In this document: piece after piece, positions 1 through 6,501 of the stretch
Numbering within the stretch: the first letter of the stretch is position 1
How the letters are laid out: each line of letters starts with the position of its first letter
DNA from: an uncultured Prevotella sp.
GTDB taxonomy: Bacteria; Bacteroidota; Bacteroidia; Bacteroidales; Bacteroidaceae
Length of the DNA: 9,983 bases
Reading direction: 5' to 3'
NCBI GenBank assembly: GCA_937892695.1
Contig: CALBJK010000160.1
Location: forward strand, 1-9,983
Program-made: the position numbers and the translations under genes
Notes under the pieces: generated by a model
Told to the model about the DNA's origin: nothing
What the model saw: only the letters and a program-made list of their open reading frames with translations
Databases searched by the model: none

Positions 1-54
1 TACGTACGGTGCAATGAGAGGTGCTAGGGGAGTAATCCCCTACATCTACTCTAT
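1..54 (+). mobile_element. 3' end of a group II intron (end of domain V plus domain VI)
   Basis: Positions 1-12 (TACGTACGGTGC) match the 3' strand of group II intron domain V, which in bacterial introns such as Ll.LtrB reads TACGTACGGTTC. A domain VI-like stem follows. TAGGGGA (25-31) pairs perfectly with TCCCCTA (36-42) across a GTAA tetraloop (32-35). Below it, 19-23 pair with 43-47 (one G-T pair, C24 bulged) and 16-18 pair with 49-51. This leaves A48 unpaired on the 3' side, where the lariat branch-point adenosine is expected. The sequence then runs CTACTCTAT to T54. Many bacterial introns end in a similar CTACTCGAT or CTACTCGAC, so the 3' splice site is placed after T54, with A48 seven bases from the end. 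The rest of the ribozyme and any reverse transcriptase/maturase gene would lie left of the window on the plus strand. The identification comes from recognising motifs and folding by hand. The subclass cannot be told from this fragment. Confidence 0.82.
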
Positions 55-65
55 TGAACCCTTTA

Positions 66-88
66 GACAAAGAGTATTTATATACCTC
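66..88 (-). terminator. Weak hairpin downstream of the C69 gene, possible terminator
   Basis: On the minus strand, 14 bases after the C69 stop codon, GAGgTAT (88-82) can pair with ATACTC (77-72) across an ATAA loop with one bulged G. TTTGTCT (71-65) follows. This is where the operon's transcript would end, and a short T-rich run follows the stem. The stem is AT-rich and only six pairs, and the T run is interrupted, so it could be chance. No better terminator is seen before the intron end. Confidence 0.25.
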
Positions 89-102
89 AGTTAATAAAAG
101 AT

Positions 103-1749
103 TTATTTATTCGGATATGCGTATTTGCTTCCCGTCATTTTGATAAGCTTCTTTGCAAATGATTGAGGAAAACCGGGACGGGAAACTCGTGCTCCAATGC
201 CAGTCTTTGTACGTTTGAAATGTCCGTTCTCTTCTGGCTTGACGGCCATGTCATTGTATTTGACAATGAGATAAACGGCAAGCTGTTTCCAACGGTCGAG
301 CATCTGCTGAGCTTTTTCGTTGCTGTATTTGTTGAGATAATTAAGGGCTGCGTCTTTGTCTGAATTGTATAAGCTGAGAGCTTTGGCCTCAATGTTTTTC
401 TGACTTTCAAAATAGCTGTTTTCAAGACTGTCGCGAACAACTTTCAGAGAACCGAACATCTGATTGTAGCGTGGGTAAACCATATTGCTAACCCAATTGC
501 ATACCCAATAGGCATTTTTGTCAGAGAATGTAACTGCATCAGCACCAGGCGTATTATAACATTCAGGCTGGGTTTTGTTTCCGCAATAAATAGGAGTGTA
601 GGCAACCATATTTGCATCGTCATTTCCGAACCAGAGTACACCTCCAATCTCACGTGGCATCCAAGAACGCATCTGTGAAACAAATGTGAAACCGCTCTGC
701 TGGGTACTGATAGGTCGCTCATTAAAGTATTTCTTGCCTTCAACGGTAAATGTCAGGGGAGTAGGTCGGTATGGCATTTGCCATATTCCTCCACCTACGT
801 CTGTAGAATCGATGGCGAGAGCTGTGCCTTCATAATGGTCGCGCATACAATTTTCTACATCTTTGACACTAAGTTTACGGTTGGGGACAATCCATAAAGG
901 CATGTCTTCAGCGTTAGGGTCTTTGCCTAATGCCCATGGTAGATACCTGTCGAAGTTGTCATCGAAGTGGTTGAAAAAGCTCCAAACACGAGCCTCACAA
1001 AAACGTCTGCCTTCAAAGTCAGGTTTTGCGTATGCCATCTTCCAAGAAAAATCTTCGTCGCGACCTGAGAACCATCCCATCTTTCGTGCATATTTGATGA
1101 CGTTCTTAGAGTAGAGAACATTTTTTTTGTCTTTTAAAGAGAACTTGCCGATACGACTTTGGTTGGCATGGGCGCAGATAGCATTATCTGGTATGCGCAT
1201 TGCAACCCATACTGCACAGTGAGAGCCCGGTCCCATACCCATCATTTCCATTATCCAAGCTTCGTTCGGATCACATATAGTGAAAGTTTCGCCTTCTGAA
1301 CAGTATCCGTACTTCTCGACAAGCGAGGTCATCACATTTATTGCTTCACGTGCAGTACGGCTACGCTGCAAAGCGATATATATGAGCGATCCGTAATCTA
1401 GAATGCCTGTTGTGTCAATCATTTCTTCTCGCCCGCCGTATGTGGTTTCGGCTATAGTAACTTGAAACTCGTTGATATTACCTATTACATTATAAGTCTG
1501 GCTGGCTTCCGGAATTTCACCGTGATACTCTTTTGTATCCCAATCTATTATTTTTCGCATTTCACCTTTTGCATGCTTTGCGGCAGGATAGTGGCACAGT
1601 CCGATAAACATGCCGTAGTCATCAGCATTGTATGTGCAGATGACTGAACCGTCTTGGCTTGCCTTCTTTCCTATGATAAGATTAGTACACGCAAAAACGC
1701 TTGGGGCTGACAGCAAAAACGCCAATGCCACTAAAATTGTCTTCTTCAT
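103..1749 (-). CDS. Secreted C69-family dipeptidase (N-terminal nucleophile hydrolase)
   Basis: 548-residue exported peptidase of family C69 (PepD-like, Pfam Peptidase_C69), expected to cleave dipeptides or short peptides outside the cytoplasm. Residues 1-20 form a signal peptide: two lysines, a hydrophobic core and V-F-A before C21. The mature protein would begin CTNLIIGKKASQDG, with C21 as the family's N-terminal cysteine nucleophile. Typical family segments follow: GNINEFQVTIAETTYGGRE at about 90-108, DYGSLIYIALQRSRTAREA at about 118-135, and CDPNEAWIMEMMG in the next third. The C-terminal third is helix-rich and charged, as in other family members of about 500-550 residues. The ATG at 1749 lies 3 bases after the stop of the M23 gene, so the two are probably co-transcribed, and this is the last gene of the cluster. 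A run of eight A on the coding strand (1128-1121) is intact in frame. The family call is firm; the substrate is unknown. Lipidation at C21 is an alternative reading, but F at -2 makes a poor lipobox. Confidence 0.9.
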   Translation of the reverse strand: MKKTILVALAFLLSAPSVFACTNLIIGKKASQDGSVICTYNADDYGMFIGLCHYPAAKHAKGEMRKIIDWDTKEYHGEIPEASQTYNVIGNINEFQVTIAETTYGGREEMIDTTGILDYGSLIYIALQRSRTAREAINVMTSLVEKYGYCSEGETFTICDPNEAWIMEMMGMGPGSHCAVWVAMRIPDNAICAHANQSRIGKFSLKDKKNVLYSKNVIKYARKMGWFSGRDEDFSWKMAYAKPDFEGRRFCEARVWSFFNHFDDNFDRYLPWALGKDPNAEDMPLWIVPNRKLSVKDVENCMRDHYEGTALAIDSTDVGGGIWQMPYRPTPLTFTVEGKKYFNERPISTQQSGFTFVSQMRSWMPREIGGVLWFGNDDANMVAYTPIYCGNKTQPECYNTPGADAVTFSDKNAYWVCNWVSNMVYPRYNQMFGSLKVVRDSLENSYFESQKNIEAKALSLYNSDKDAALNYLNKYSNEKAQQMLDRWKQLAVYLIVKYNDMAVKPEENGHFKRTKTGIGARVSRPGFPQSFAKKLIKMTGSKYAYPNK

Positions 1750-1752
1750 CTA

Positions 1753-3396
1753 TTAATATTTTATTTGGGCAGAGAATACCCGTTTGTTATTTCTATTGTC
1801 TGTCACTATGAACTTCACCGTCCTTATCCTTCCTGTTCGATGCAACGGGGTTTCTTTCAGATTACATGCTACCCATGGACTCTTTGGAATTTCTTCGAAC
1901 AAGACAAAATGGCCGTCGACATATCCTTCATAATGTTTCACACCGCTTTTGGTGTCTGAAAGTCCTAATTTGATGATATGTGTTTGATTCCAAGCGCCCT
2001 GTCCTAAGGGATTGATGACAGGCGGGGTGTCGTCGTATGCTATTTGATATTTCGCTCCCAATTCCCTTATTCGGCCGTAGACCCATCCGTTTTTATAAGA
2101 ACCTCCGTAAAAGCGTTCAATCCCACTATAGCCTGCAATATAAAGTTTGCTTGGCTCAGCTACTTTCTTGTTGCAACGTATTGCCAAAGTTGCCCAGCTG
2201 AATAGTGGACATGATGTAGAGTAGAACGAATAAGAATCGGAAAGGGCATTGGGATGACGACGTATAGTTGGCTGCAACGACACATTGTTGGCAAGAAGTT
2301 TCGGTGAAAACATCAGTTGTACTCCAGGTCTAGAGAAAGAAGTTGTCCTGTTCCATGGAATAAATGTCATCATGTCAATGGTCTTCTTGTGAGGCAAATC
2401 GTATTTCTTACCGGTAACAGTAAACGAATAGTCGCGAGAGTTCCCAGCAAAGTCTGTTACCGTATAAACCAAATGATAATCTCGTTCTTGATTGAAGTCT
2501 ACTATTCCCTTGTTTTTATCCGTCTGTAGCACAGGCAATGTGTTGCCCGGCTCGACAAACGACTTCATGTACCATACGTTATAGCGTCGGAAATGTTCGT
2601 AGTCACCCCACGAGTTTACCATCCGGTTACATTTCACAGGTATGTTGTTCACATTGCTGTGGAATACGACATGTCCGTCAACGGTCAATTTTGTATCTCT
2701 TATTCCATAACGGTTATATGTTATTTCCATATAATCGTTGGCCCAGATACCGAATCCGACCTTACCCCATGCCGTGAACTTGCGGGTCAGATTTAAAGAC
2801 AGGAATCCGTATGTCTGCTTGTTAGTTCCTCCGCAAAACACGCCTTCACCTTCTTGAGGATATGCCATGAAACCGTGGGCTATAGGCTTCATGTCGTCGT
2901 GGACATAAGCAGACAGGAAGTCTAAAGGATCCATCATGTTGCCAGTCTGCGTATCATGGATTTCGAGATGAAGATGTGGAGCTTGACTCGCACCAGTATT
3001 TCCGCTTATTGCTATAAGTTGACCTTTGGCAACCGGACAGTCTGTCGGCTTCAATTTTATGTCTATTTTAGCCGATTTGTTACGATACTGGTAACGCCTT
3101 ACGACTGCAGCGATTTGCGGTGTGAACTTTTTCAAGTGGCAATAAACACTGGTATATCCCTCAGGATGGCGGATGAACAAAGCATTTCCATATCCGTACA
3201 AACCTACTGTGACGCGAGCTACATACCCATCTCCGACAGACATGATGGGTTTACCTTCCACGCCACCGGTCTTGATGTCTATTCCACCATGAAAGTGATT
3301 CGGACGCGGTTCTCCGAAATTGCCAGCTAAAGATATTTCATAGTTGACGGGAGATGTGAAACTTATAGCAGACGCAAATAATAAGTTTAGTAGCAT
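1753..3396 (-). CDS. Exported M23 family metallopeptidase (LytM-like)
   Basis: Probable zinc endopeptidase acting on peptidoglycan cross-links in the periplasm. From the ATG at 3396 it has 547 residues. A short hydrophobic start (MLLNLLFASAISFTS) fits a signal peptide, though it lacks the usual basic residues. The M23 domain occupies about residues 15-165. It shows the first zinc motif HGGID (H36, D40), YCHL (H87), and GNTGASQAPHLHLEIH carrying the HxH pair (H141, H143), so the catalytic set looks complete. The remaining ~380 residues are rich in predicted beta structure and aromatic residues and contain DDTPPVI and VTDNRNN segments, resembling the Ig-like C-terminal regions of other Bacteroidetes M23 proteins; its role is unknown. 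A TTG at 3405 in the same frame is an alternative start that would overlap nadC by 7 bases. I prefer ATG 3396, two bases after the nadC stop, because ATG is commoner and the extra residues add nothing recognisable. A TAA just upstream rules out a longer form. Confidence 0.9.
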   Translation of the reverse strand: MLLNLLFASAISFTSPVNYEISLAGNFGEPRPNHFHGGIDIKTGGVEGKPIMSVGDGYVARVTVGLYGYGNALFIRHPEGYTSVYCHLKKFTPQIAAVVRRYQYRNKSAKIDIKLKPTDCPVAKGQLIAISGNTGASQAPHLHLEIHDTQTGNMMDPLDFLSAYVHDDMKPIAHGFMAYPQEGEGVFCGGTNKQTYGFLSLNLTRKFTAWGKVGFGIWANDYMEITYNRYGIRDTKLTVDGHVVFHSNVNNIPVKCNRMVNSWGDYEHFRRYNVWYMKSFVEPGNTLPVLQTDKNKGIVDFNQERDYHLVYTVTDFAGNSRDYSFTVTGKKYDLPHKKTIDMMTFIPWNRTTSFSRPGVQLMFSPKLLANNVSLQPTIRRHPNALSDSYSFYSTSCPLFSWATLAIRCNKKVAEPSKLYIAGYSGIERFYGGSYKNGWVYGRIRELGAKYQIAYDDTPPVINPLGQGAWNQTHIIKLGLSDTKSGVKHYEGYVDGHFVLFEEIPKSPWVACNLKETPLHRTGRIRTVKFIVTDNRNNKRVFSAQIKY

Positions 3397-3398
3397 TG

Positions 3399-4247
3399 TC
3401 AACAAGCTTTAAAGCTCATGTCAAGACATTTTACAGAATGGGTCAATGCTCCGACGGAAATATAATCTACTCCGCATTCTGCATAATCGCGTAAAGTGTC
3501 GTAAGTTATACCTCCGCTCGATTCGGTTTCGTACTTTCCTCCGATCATCTCGACCGCCTTTTTTGTGTCTGCAACAGAGAAGTTGTCGAGCATGATGCGG
3601 TTTACACCTCCACAAGAAAGAACTTGATTCAGTTCGTCAAAATTTCGGACTTCTATTTCAATTTTAAGATTCAGCCCTTTTTCTTTGAGATATTCGTGGC
3701 ATCTGTTTATGGCATTACTGATTCCTCCGGCAAAATCGACGTGGTTGTCCTTCAAAAGAATCATATCGAATAATCCGATGCGGTGGTTTTCTCCTCCACC
3801 GATTGCAACAGCCTGTTTCTCAAGCACACGCATACCAGGAGTTGTTTTTCGGGTATCGAGGACATGTGTGTGTGTTCCCTTCAGGCGATCAACATAACGA
3901 TGGGTCATTGTGGCGATACCACTCATACGTTGCATGATATTGAGCATAAGCCGCTCAGTCTGAAGGAGAGAACGTACTTTTCCACTAACAACCATTGCAA
4001 TATCGCCGAGTTTGACAGGACTTCCGTCCTTGATAAGGACCTCGACAACCATTGTCGGATCAAAACGCTTAAAAACTTCTTTTGCCACTTCTACACCAGC
4101 CAGAATTCCGGTATCTTTGATTAGCAGATGCGACTTTCCCATTGCAGTCTCAGGAATACAACATAAGGTAGTATGGTCACCGTCGCCTATATCCTCGGCA
4201 AAAGCAAGATCGATAAGTTTGTCTTCAAGTTCGTTTACACTTAACAT
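3399..4247 (-). CDS. nadC: Nicotinate-nucleotide diphosphorylase (carboxylating), quinolinate phosphoribosyltransferase
   Basis: Cytosolic enzyme of de novo NAD synthesis. It joins quinolinate to phosphoribosyl diphosphate, giving nicotinate mononucleotide, pyrophosphate and CO2. The 282 residues are the usual family length. An N-terminal alpha/beta domain (about 1-110) ends in LLQTERLMLNIMQRMSGIAT, with R99 in the substrate-binding segment. The barrel domain carries the signature blocks DTRKTTPGMR (131-140), GGGENHRIGLFDMILLKDNH (150-169), EIEVRNFDE (197-205), MLDNF (219-223), ESSGGI (242-247) and DYISVGALTHS (261-271). Conserved R133, K134, H155, R156, K166, E198 and D221 are all present, so it should be active. 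The ATG at 4247 is 17 bases after the small upstream gene. Neither nadA nor nadB lies in the window, so the partner genes for making quinolinate must be elsewhere. No NAD-related regulatory site is evident upstream. Confidence 0.97.
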   Translation of the reverse strand: MLSVNELEDKLIDLAFAEDIGDGDHTTLCCIPETAMGKSHLLIKDTGILAGVEVAKEVFKRFDPTMVVEVLIKDGSPVKLGDIAMVVSGKVRSLLQTERLMLNIMQRMSGIATMTHRYVDRLKGTHTHVLDTRKTTPGMRVLEKQAVAIGGGENHRIGLFDMILLKDNHVDFAGGISNAINRCHEYLKEKGLNLKIEIEVRNFDELNQVLSCGGVNRIMLDNFSVADTKKAVEMIGGKYETESSGGITYDTLRDYAECGVDYISVGALTHSVKCLDMSFKAC

Positions 4248-4264
4248 ATAATTCTTTTATTTAC

Positions 4265-4462
4265 TTATAAAATATGGCATCTATCAATGATGCACTTTTC
4301 TTCTACGTTTTCAATAACTATACTTCCTCCAACCCATTCTGTGTCAGCCTCTTCTCCAACGAGTTTATGAAATCCTATAACAGAATTATCTGACAATATA
4401 ATCACTGCAGGACATAAATATTTGCCTTGTACAAATGCGTGATTAACGGCAATTTTTCTCAT
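4265..4462 (-). CDS. Small protein of unknown function (65 residues)
   Basis: A short gene whose ATG (4462) lies one base after the lipoprotein stop and whose TAA lies 17 bases before nadC. Its position fills an otherwise empty slot in a tight operon, which supports it being translated. The protein starts MRKIAVNHAFVQGKYL and continues with alternating hydrophobic and polar residues suggesting beta strands (PAVIILSDNSVIGFHKL), an acidic EEADTEW segment, another strand (GGSIVIENV) and a C-terminal CIIDRCHIL. It has three cysteines, no signal peptide and no membrane segment, so it is probably cytoplasmic. From memory, the MRKIA opening and overall pattern resemble short Bacteroidetes proteins of about 70-80 residues, and also the first strands of amidohydrolases I recall downstream of lspA in Bacteroides. 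Neither resemblance is verified, and no amidohydrolase metal-binding motif is present. It could be a small stand-alone protein or the remnant of a longer one. Confidence 0.6.
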   Translation of the reverse strand: MRKIAVNHAFVQGKYLCPAVIILSDNSVIGFHKLVGEEADTEWVGGSIVIENVEEKCIIDRCHIL

Positions 4463-4463
4463 A

Positions 4464-5414
4464 TTAACGCGAGAGTGAAGGTTCTAAAATGCGTCCAGTC
4501 GTCCTTAACCTACGTTTTTGAACATTTCTATTTTCGGACGGAAGTGATAAGCTTTGTATATTTCCGGAATTGGATTTAATGGAGTCACTGTCTGTCTTTT
4601 CTGTCTCATTAGAAGAAGGGACTGCAGCTTCCTTCATGTGCATTTTTATCAAACGTATACCGGAAACCACGAACATACGCAATGTCGTTGTTGTGGATGC
4701 GTCTGTCGGGTTGTTAACTAGAAAATAGCCTTTAATTTCTTTTATCCCTAAACGCGCCCCATCGTCCACTTGAACATGATAATGGGATGTAGAAGATATT
4801 CGTACAACCTGAGACATAACACTGTCGTTGCCAAATTTGACAGCCAATACAGCCACGGCATCACGCATTCCGTCTTGATATATGAATTGGCTGTCAAAGT
4901 CAAGCATAACGCGGTCTCCTTTGTGGTAAGCAGTATCAGCCTCTATCAAGAAAGAATAATCATTACATGCTTCATAGGGAGCCAAAACGACAGTTCTTTC
5001 CCATTTCCATATATTCGTTGTGTCTGCACTTGAGCCGATATTTCCATATTTTGCCATTTCATTGGCTGAAGCGCCCTGACTTAAAGCCTCATTTCCCAAA
5101 CGGTCTGAAAGTGACTGATATATATCATGAAGTTCTTTAGTATGGCGAGTGTAATAGACCATAGAAGAATCGAACAATGCATCAGTCACACCATGTTTCT
5201 TCAATATATTTGCCTTAAACGAAATCATTGCGAGAGAATCGTCTGCGCTTTGATTTGCAATACTTTGTGCTATATAGTAATCGTAAAGGATGTCGCGCAT
5301 GTCATCTGGCTGAATGAGCCTGTCTGGTACTGATGGTTTACAAGAAAAGAAAATCAATACCACTAAACCGGACAATATTCCATATACCAATTTATGGTTT
5401 GAAACACTAATCAT
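4464..5414 (-). CDS. DUF4296-type lipoprotein
   Basis: Probable envelope lipoprotein of unknown function, 316 residues from the ATG at 5414. The signal sequence contains the hydrophobic stretch LVYGILSGLVVLIFFSC, and C25 is the predicted lipidated cysteine; FFSC is a loose but Bacteroidetes-like lipobox. The next residues are KPSVPD, with no acidic export motif directly after the cysteine, so periplasm-facing anchoring is as likely as surface display. The DUF4296-like region follows (about 28-110): PDRLIQPDDMRDILYDYYIAQS, a charged helical stretch with ILKKHGVTDALFDSSMVYYTRH, and a helix ending SDRLGNEA. The middle part appears beta-rich. The last ~50 residues are low-complexity, rich in serine and asparagine, then basic. 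Starts further upstream at 5435 and 5471 are open, but they lie deep in lspA and would put an unusual basic tail before the signal peptide. ATG 5414 overlaps the lspA end by 8 bases. The product is a plausible substrate of that very enzyme. DUF assignment is from memory of motif and gene order. Confidence 0.8.
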   Translation of the reverse strand: MISVSNHKLVYGILSGLVVLIFFSCKPSVPDRLIQPDDMRDILYDYYIAQSIANQSADDSLAMISFKANILKKHGVTDALFDSSMVYYTRHTKELHDIYQSLSDRLGNEALSQGASANEMAKYGNIGSSADTTNIWKWERTVVLAPYEACNDYSFLIEADTAYHKGDRVMLDFDSQFIYQDGMRDAVAVLAVKFGNDSVMSQVVRISSTSHYHVQVDDGARLGIKEIKGYFLVNNPTDASTTTTLRMFVVSGIRLIKMHMKEAAVPSSNETEKTDSDSIKSNSGNIQSLSLPSENRNVQKRRLRTTGRILEPSLSR

Positions 5415-6087
5415 AATGATTTGTTTTCTGTCCATTCTTCTCAGCTTTTTTCTTTGGAAATAAAGTTTCACCTATTGTCTCCAACTCTTTACGATAAAAG
5501 ATAAGAAGCAATACTACTCCTACGCTGATGCATGCATCGGCAAAGTTAAAGACGGGCGAAAAAAAGACGAATCTGTCTCCACCCCATATCGGCATCCAAT
5601 CAGGCCATGCCGTCACAATAAGTGGGAAGTAAAACATATCGACGACCTTACCGTGAAGGAACGAAGAGTATCCACATCCGAAAGGAACGAAATCGGCAAC
5701 GGAGAATGGAGTTGATGCGTCAAAAACTAGTCCATAGAACATAGAGTCTATTATGTTACCTGCAGCACCTGCAAGCACCATTGACAGACACAATACGTAC
5801 CCAATGCGGTGATTTGACTTTACGGTCAGAAAAATGTAACGACCTATAAAACATATCAGTACAATACGGAACAGGCTCAGCACCAACTTATTGATAAAGG
5901 TAATTCCATAAGCCATACCATTGTTTTCAATGAAATTGATGAAAAACCAGTCAGTGATATGTATTGACTCACCCAATGTCATATTTGTCTTCACCGCAAT
6001 CTTTATTATCTGGTCAATAATAAGGATTGCGGCTATAACAACAACTGAAAGTCTCCCATCTGTCAGGAAGCTTCTTATTTGTCTCAT
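5407..6087 (-). CDS. lspA: Lipoprotein signal peptidase (signal peptidase II)
   Basis: Inner-membrane aspartic peptidase that removes signal peptides from diacylglyceryl-modified prolipoproteins. It has 226 residues, against about 160-170 in proteobacterial LspA. Four membrane segments are visible at about 14-33, 67-86, 95-117 and 178-198. The conserved blocks are present: DQIIK (25-29), ENNGMAYG (54-61), GAAGNIIDSM (107-116) with catalytic D114, and FNFADACIS (180-188) with catalytic D184. The extra length lies mainly in the region between the two aspartates (about 119-177), which is aromatic-rich and includes FLHGKVVDMFYFP and WPDWMPIWGGDRFVFF; a long extracytoplasmic segment here is, as I recall, usual in Bacteroidetes. 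The C-terminus is a basic cytoplasmic tail (PKKKAEKNGQK). The ATG at 6087 overlaps the TGA of the DksA-like gene (ATGA), suggesting translational coupling. The lipoprotein gene downstream overlaps this one in turn. Confidence 0.97.
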   Translation of the reverse strand: MRQIRSFLTDGRLSVVVIAAILIIDQIIKIAVKTNMTLGESIHITDWFFINFIENNGMAYGITFINKLVLSLFRIVLICFIGRYIFLTVKSNHRIGYVLCLSMVLAGAAGNIIDSMFYGLVFDASTPFSVADFVPFGCGYSSFLHGKVVDMFYFPLIVTAWPDWMPIWGGDRFVFFSPVFNFADACISVGVVLLLIFYRKELETIGETLFPKKKAEKNGQKTNHYD

Positions 6088-6464
6088 TTCTTCATTGCAT
6101 TCTTCGATGCCACACTGAGTGTGGCATGGGGTACAGCTCTAAGACGCTCTTTCGGTATTAGCTCTCCTGTCACCCTGTCTGTACCGTATGTCTTGTTTTC
6201 TATTCTGACGAGAGCAGCTTCAAGACCTTGTATGAATTTTTGCTGACGGTTAGCCATCTGCACCAAATCTTCTTTTGTCTGTGAAGCACTACCTTCTTCC
6301 AGTGTCTTATAAGTCGGTGATGTATCGTCGATACCGTTTCCGTCAGCGTTCATCACCTGTTTCATCATTATATTGAAATCCCGTCTTGCCAAACTTAGTT
6401 TTTCATTAATGATGCCTCTAAATTCCTCTAATTCACTGTCTGAATAACGGATTTTTATTGCCAT
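6084..6464 (-). CDS. TraR/DksA-family transcriptional regulator lacking zinc-finger cysteines
   Basis: 126-residue protein of the DksA/TraR type, which in E. coli binds the RNA polymerase secondary channel and works with ppGpp. Residues about 8-90 look like the helical coiled-coil region, with a central NGIDDTSPTYKTLEEGS stretch at the tip and QQKFIQGLEAALVRIENKTYG leading into the globular domain. The segment 93-120 aligns without gaps to the E. coli zinc finger (YG..., TGELIPKERLRAVPHATL). The four metal-binding cysteine positions are occupied by D96, T99, S117 and S120, and the protein has no cysteine at all. The DPVDRA tip motif of E. coli DksA is not present, so the effect on polymerase may differ. 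The gene sits 37 bases after ileS and overlaps lspA by 4 bases, the order I recall from Bacteroidales. Family membership is firm; activity and ppGpp dependence are not known. I give no symbol because equivalence to dksA is unproven. Confidence 0.9.
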   Translation of the reverse strand: MAIKIRYSDSELEEFRGIINEKLSLARRDFNIMMKQVMNADGNGIDDTSPTYKTLEEGSASQTKEDLVQMANRQQKFIQGLEAALVRIENKTYGTDRVTGELIPKERLRAVPHATLSVASKNAMKK

Positions 6465-6501
6465 GACATTAAAATGTTTTTATGTTAGAGAAAGATGAAT
6501 T

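Noticed and set aside
25..42. Perfect inverted repeat read as a rho-independent terminator
   Set aside because: No T-run follows the stem on either strand, and the bulged A plus flanking domain V and intron-end motifs fit group II intron domain VI better.
2956..3330. 124-codon plus-strand open frame opposite the M23 gene
   Set aside because: It covers the antisense of the catalytic M23 domain, with no recognisable motif; the minus-strand zinc motifs explain the sequence.
5415..5471. Upstream N-terminal extension of the lipoprotein (starts at 5471 or 5435)
   Set aside because: It would overlap lspA by up to 65 bases and put a very basic stretch before an otherwise well-formed lipoprotein signal peptide.
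6465..6501. Promoter between ileS and the DksA-like gene
   Set aside because: The 37-base gap is AT-rich, but I find no convincing Bacteroidetes -7 (TAnnTTTG) element with a -33 TTTG partner.
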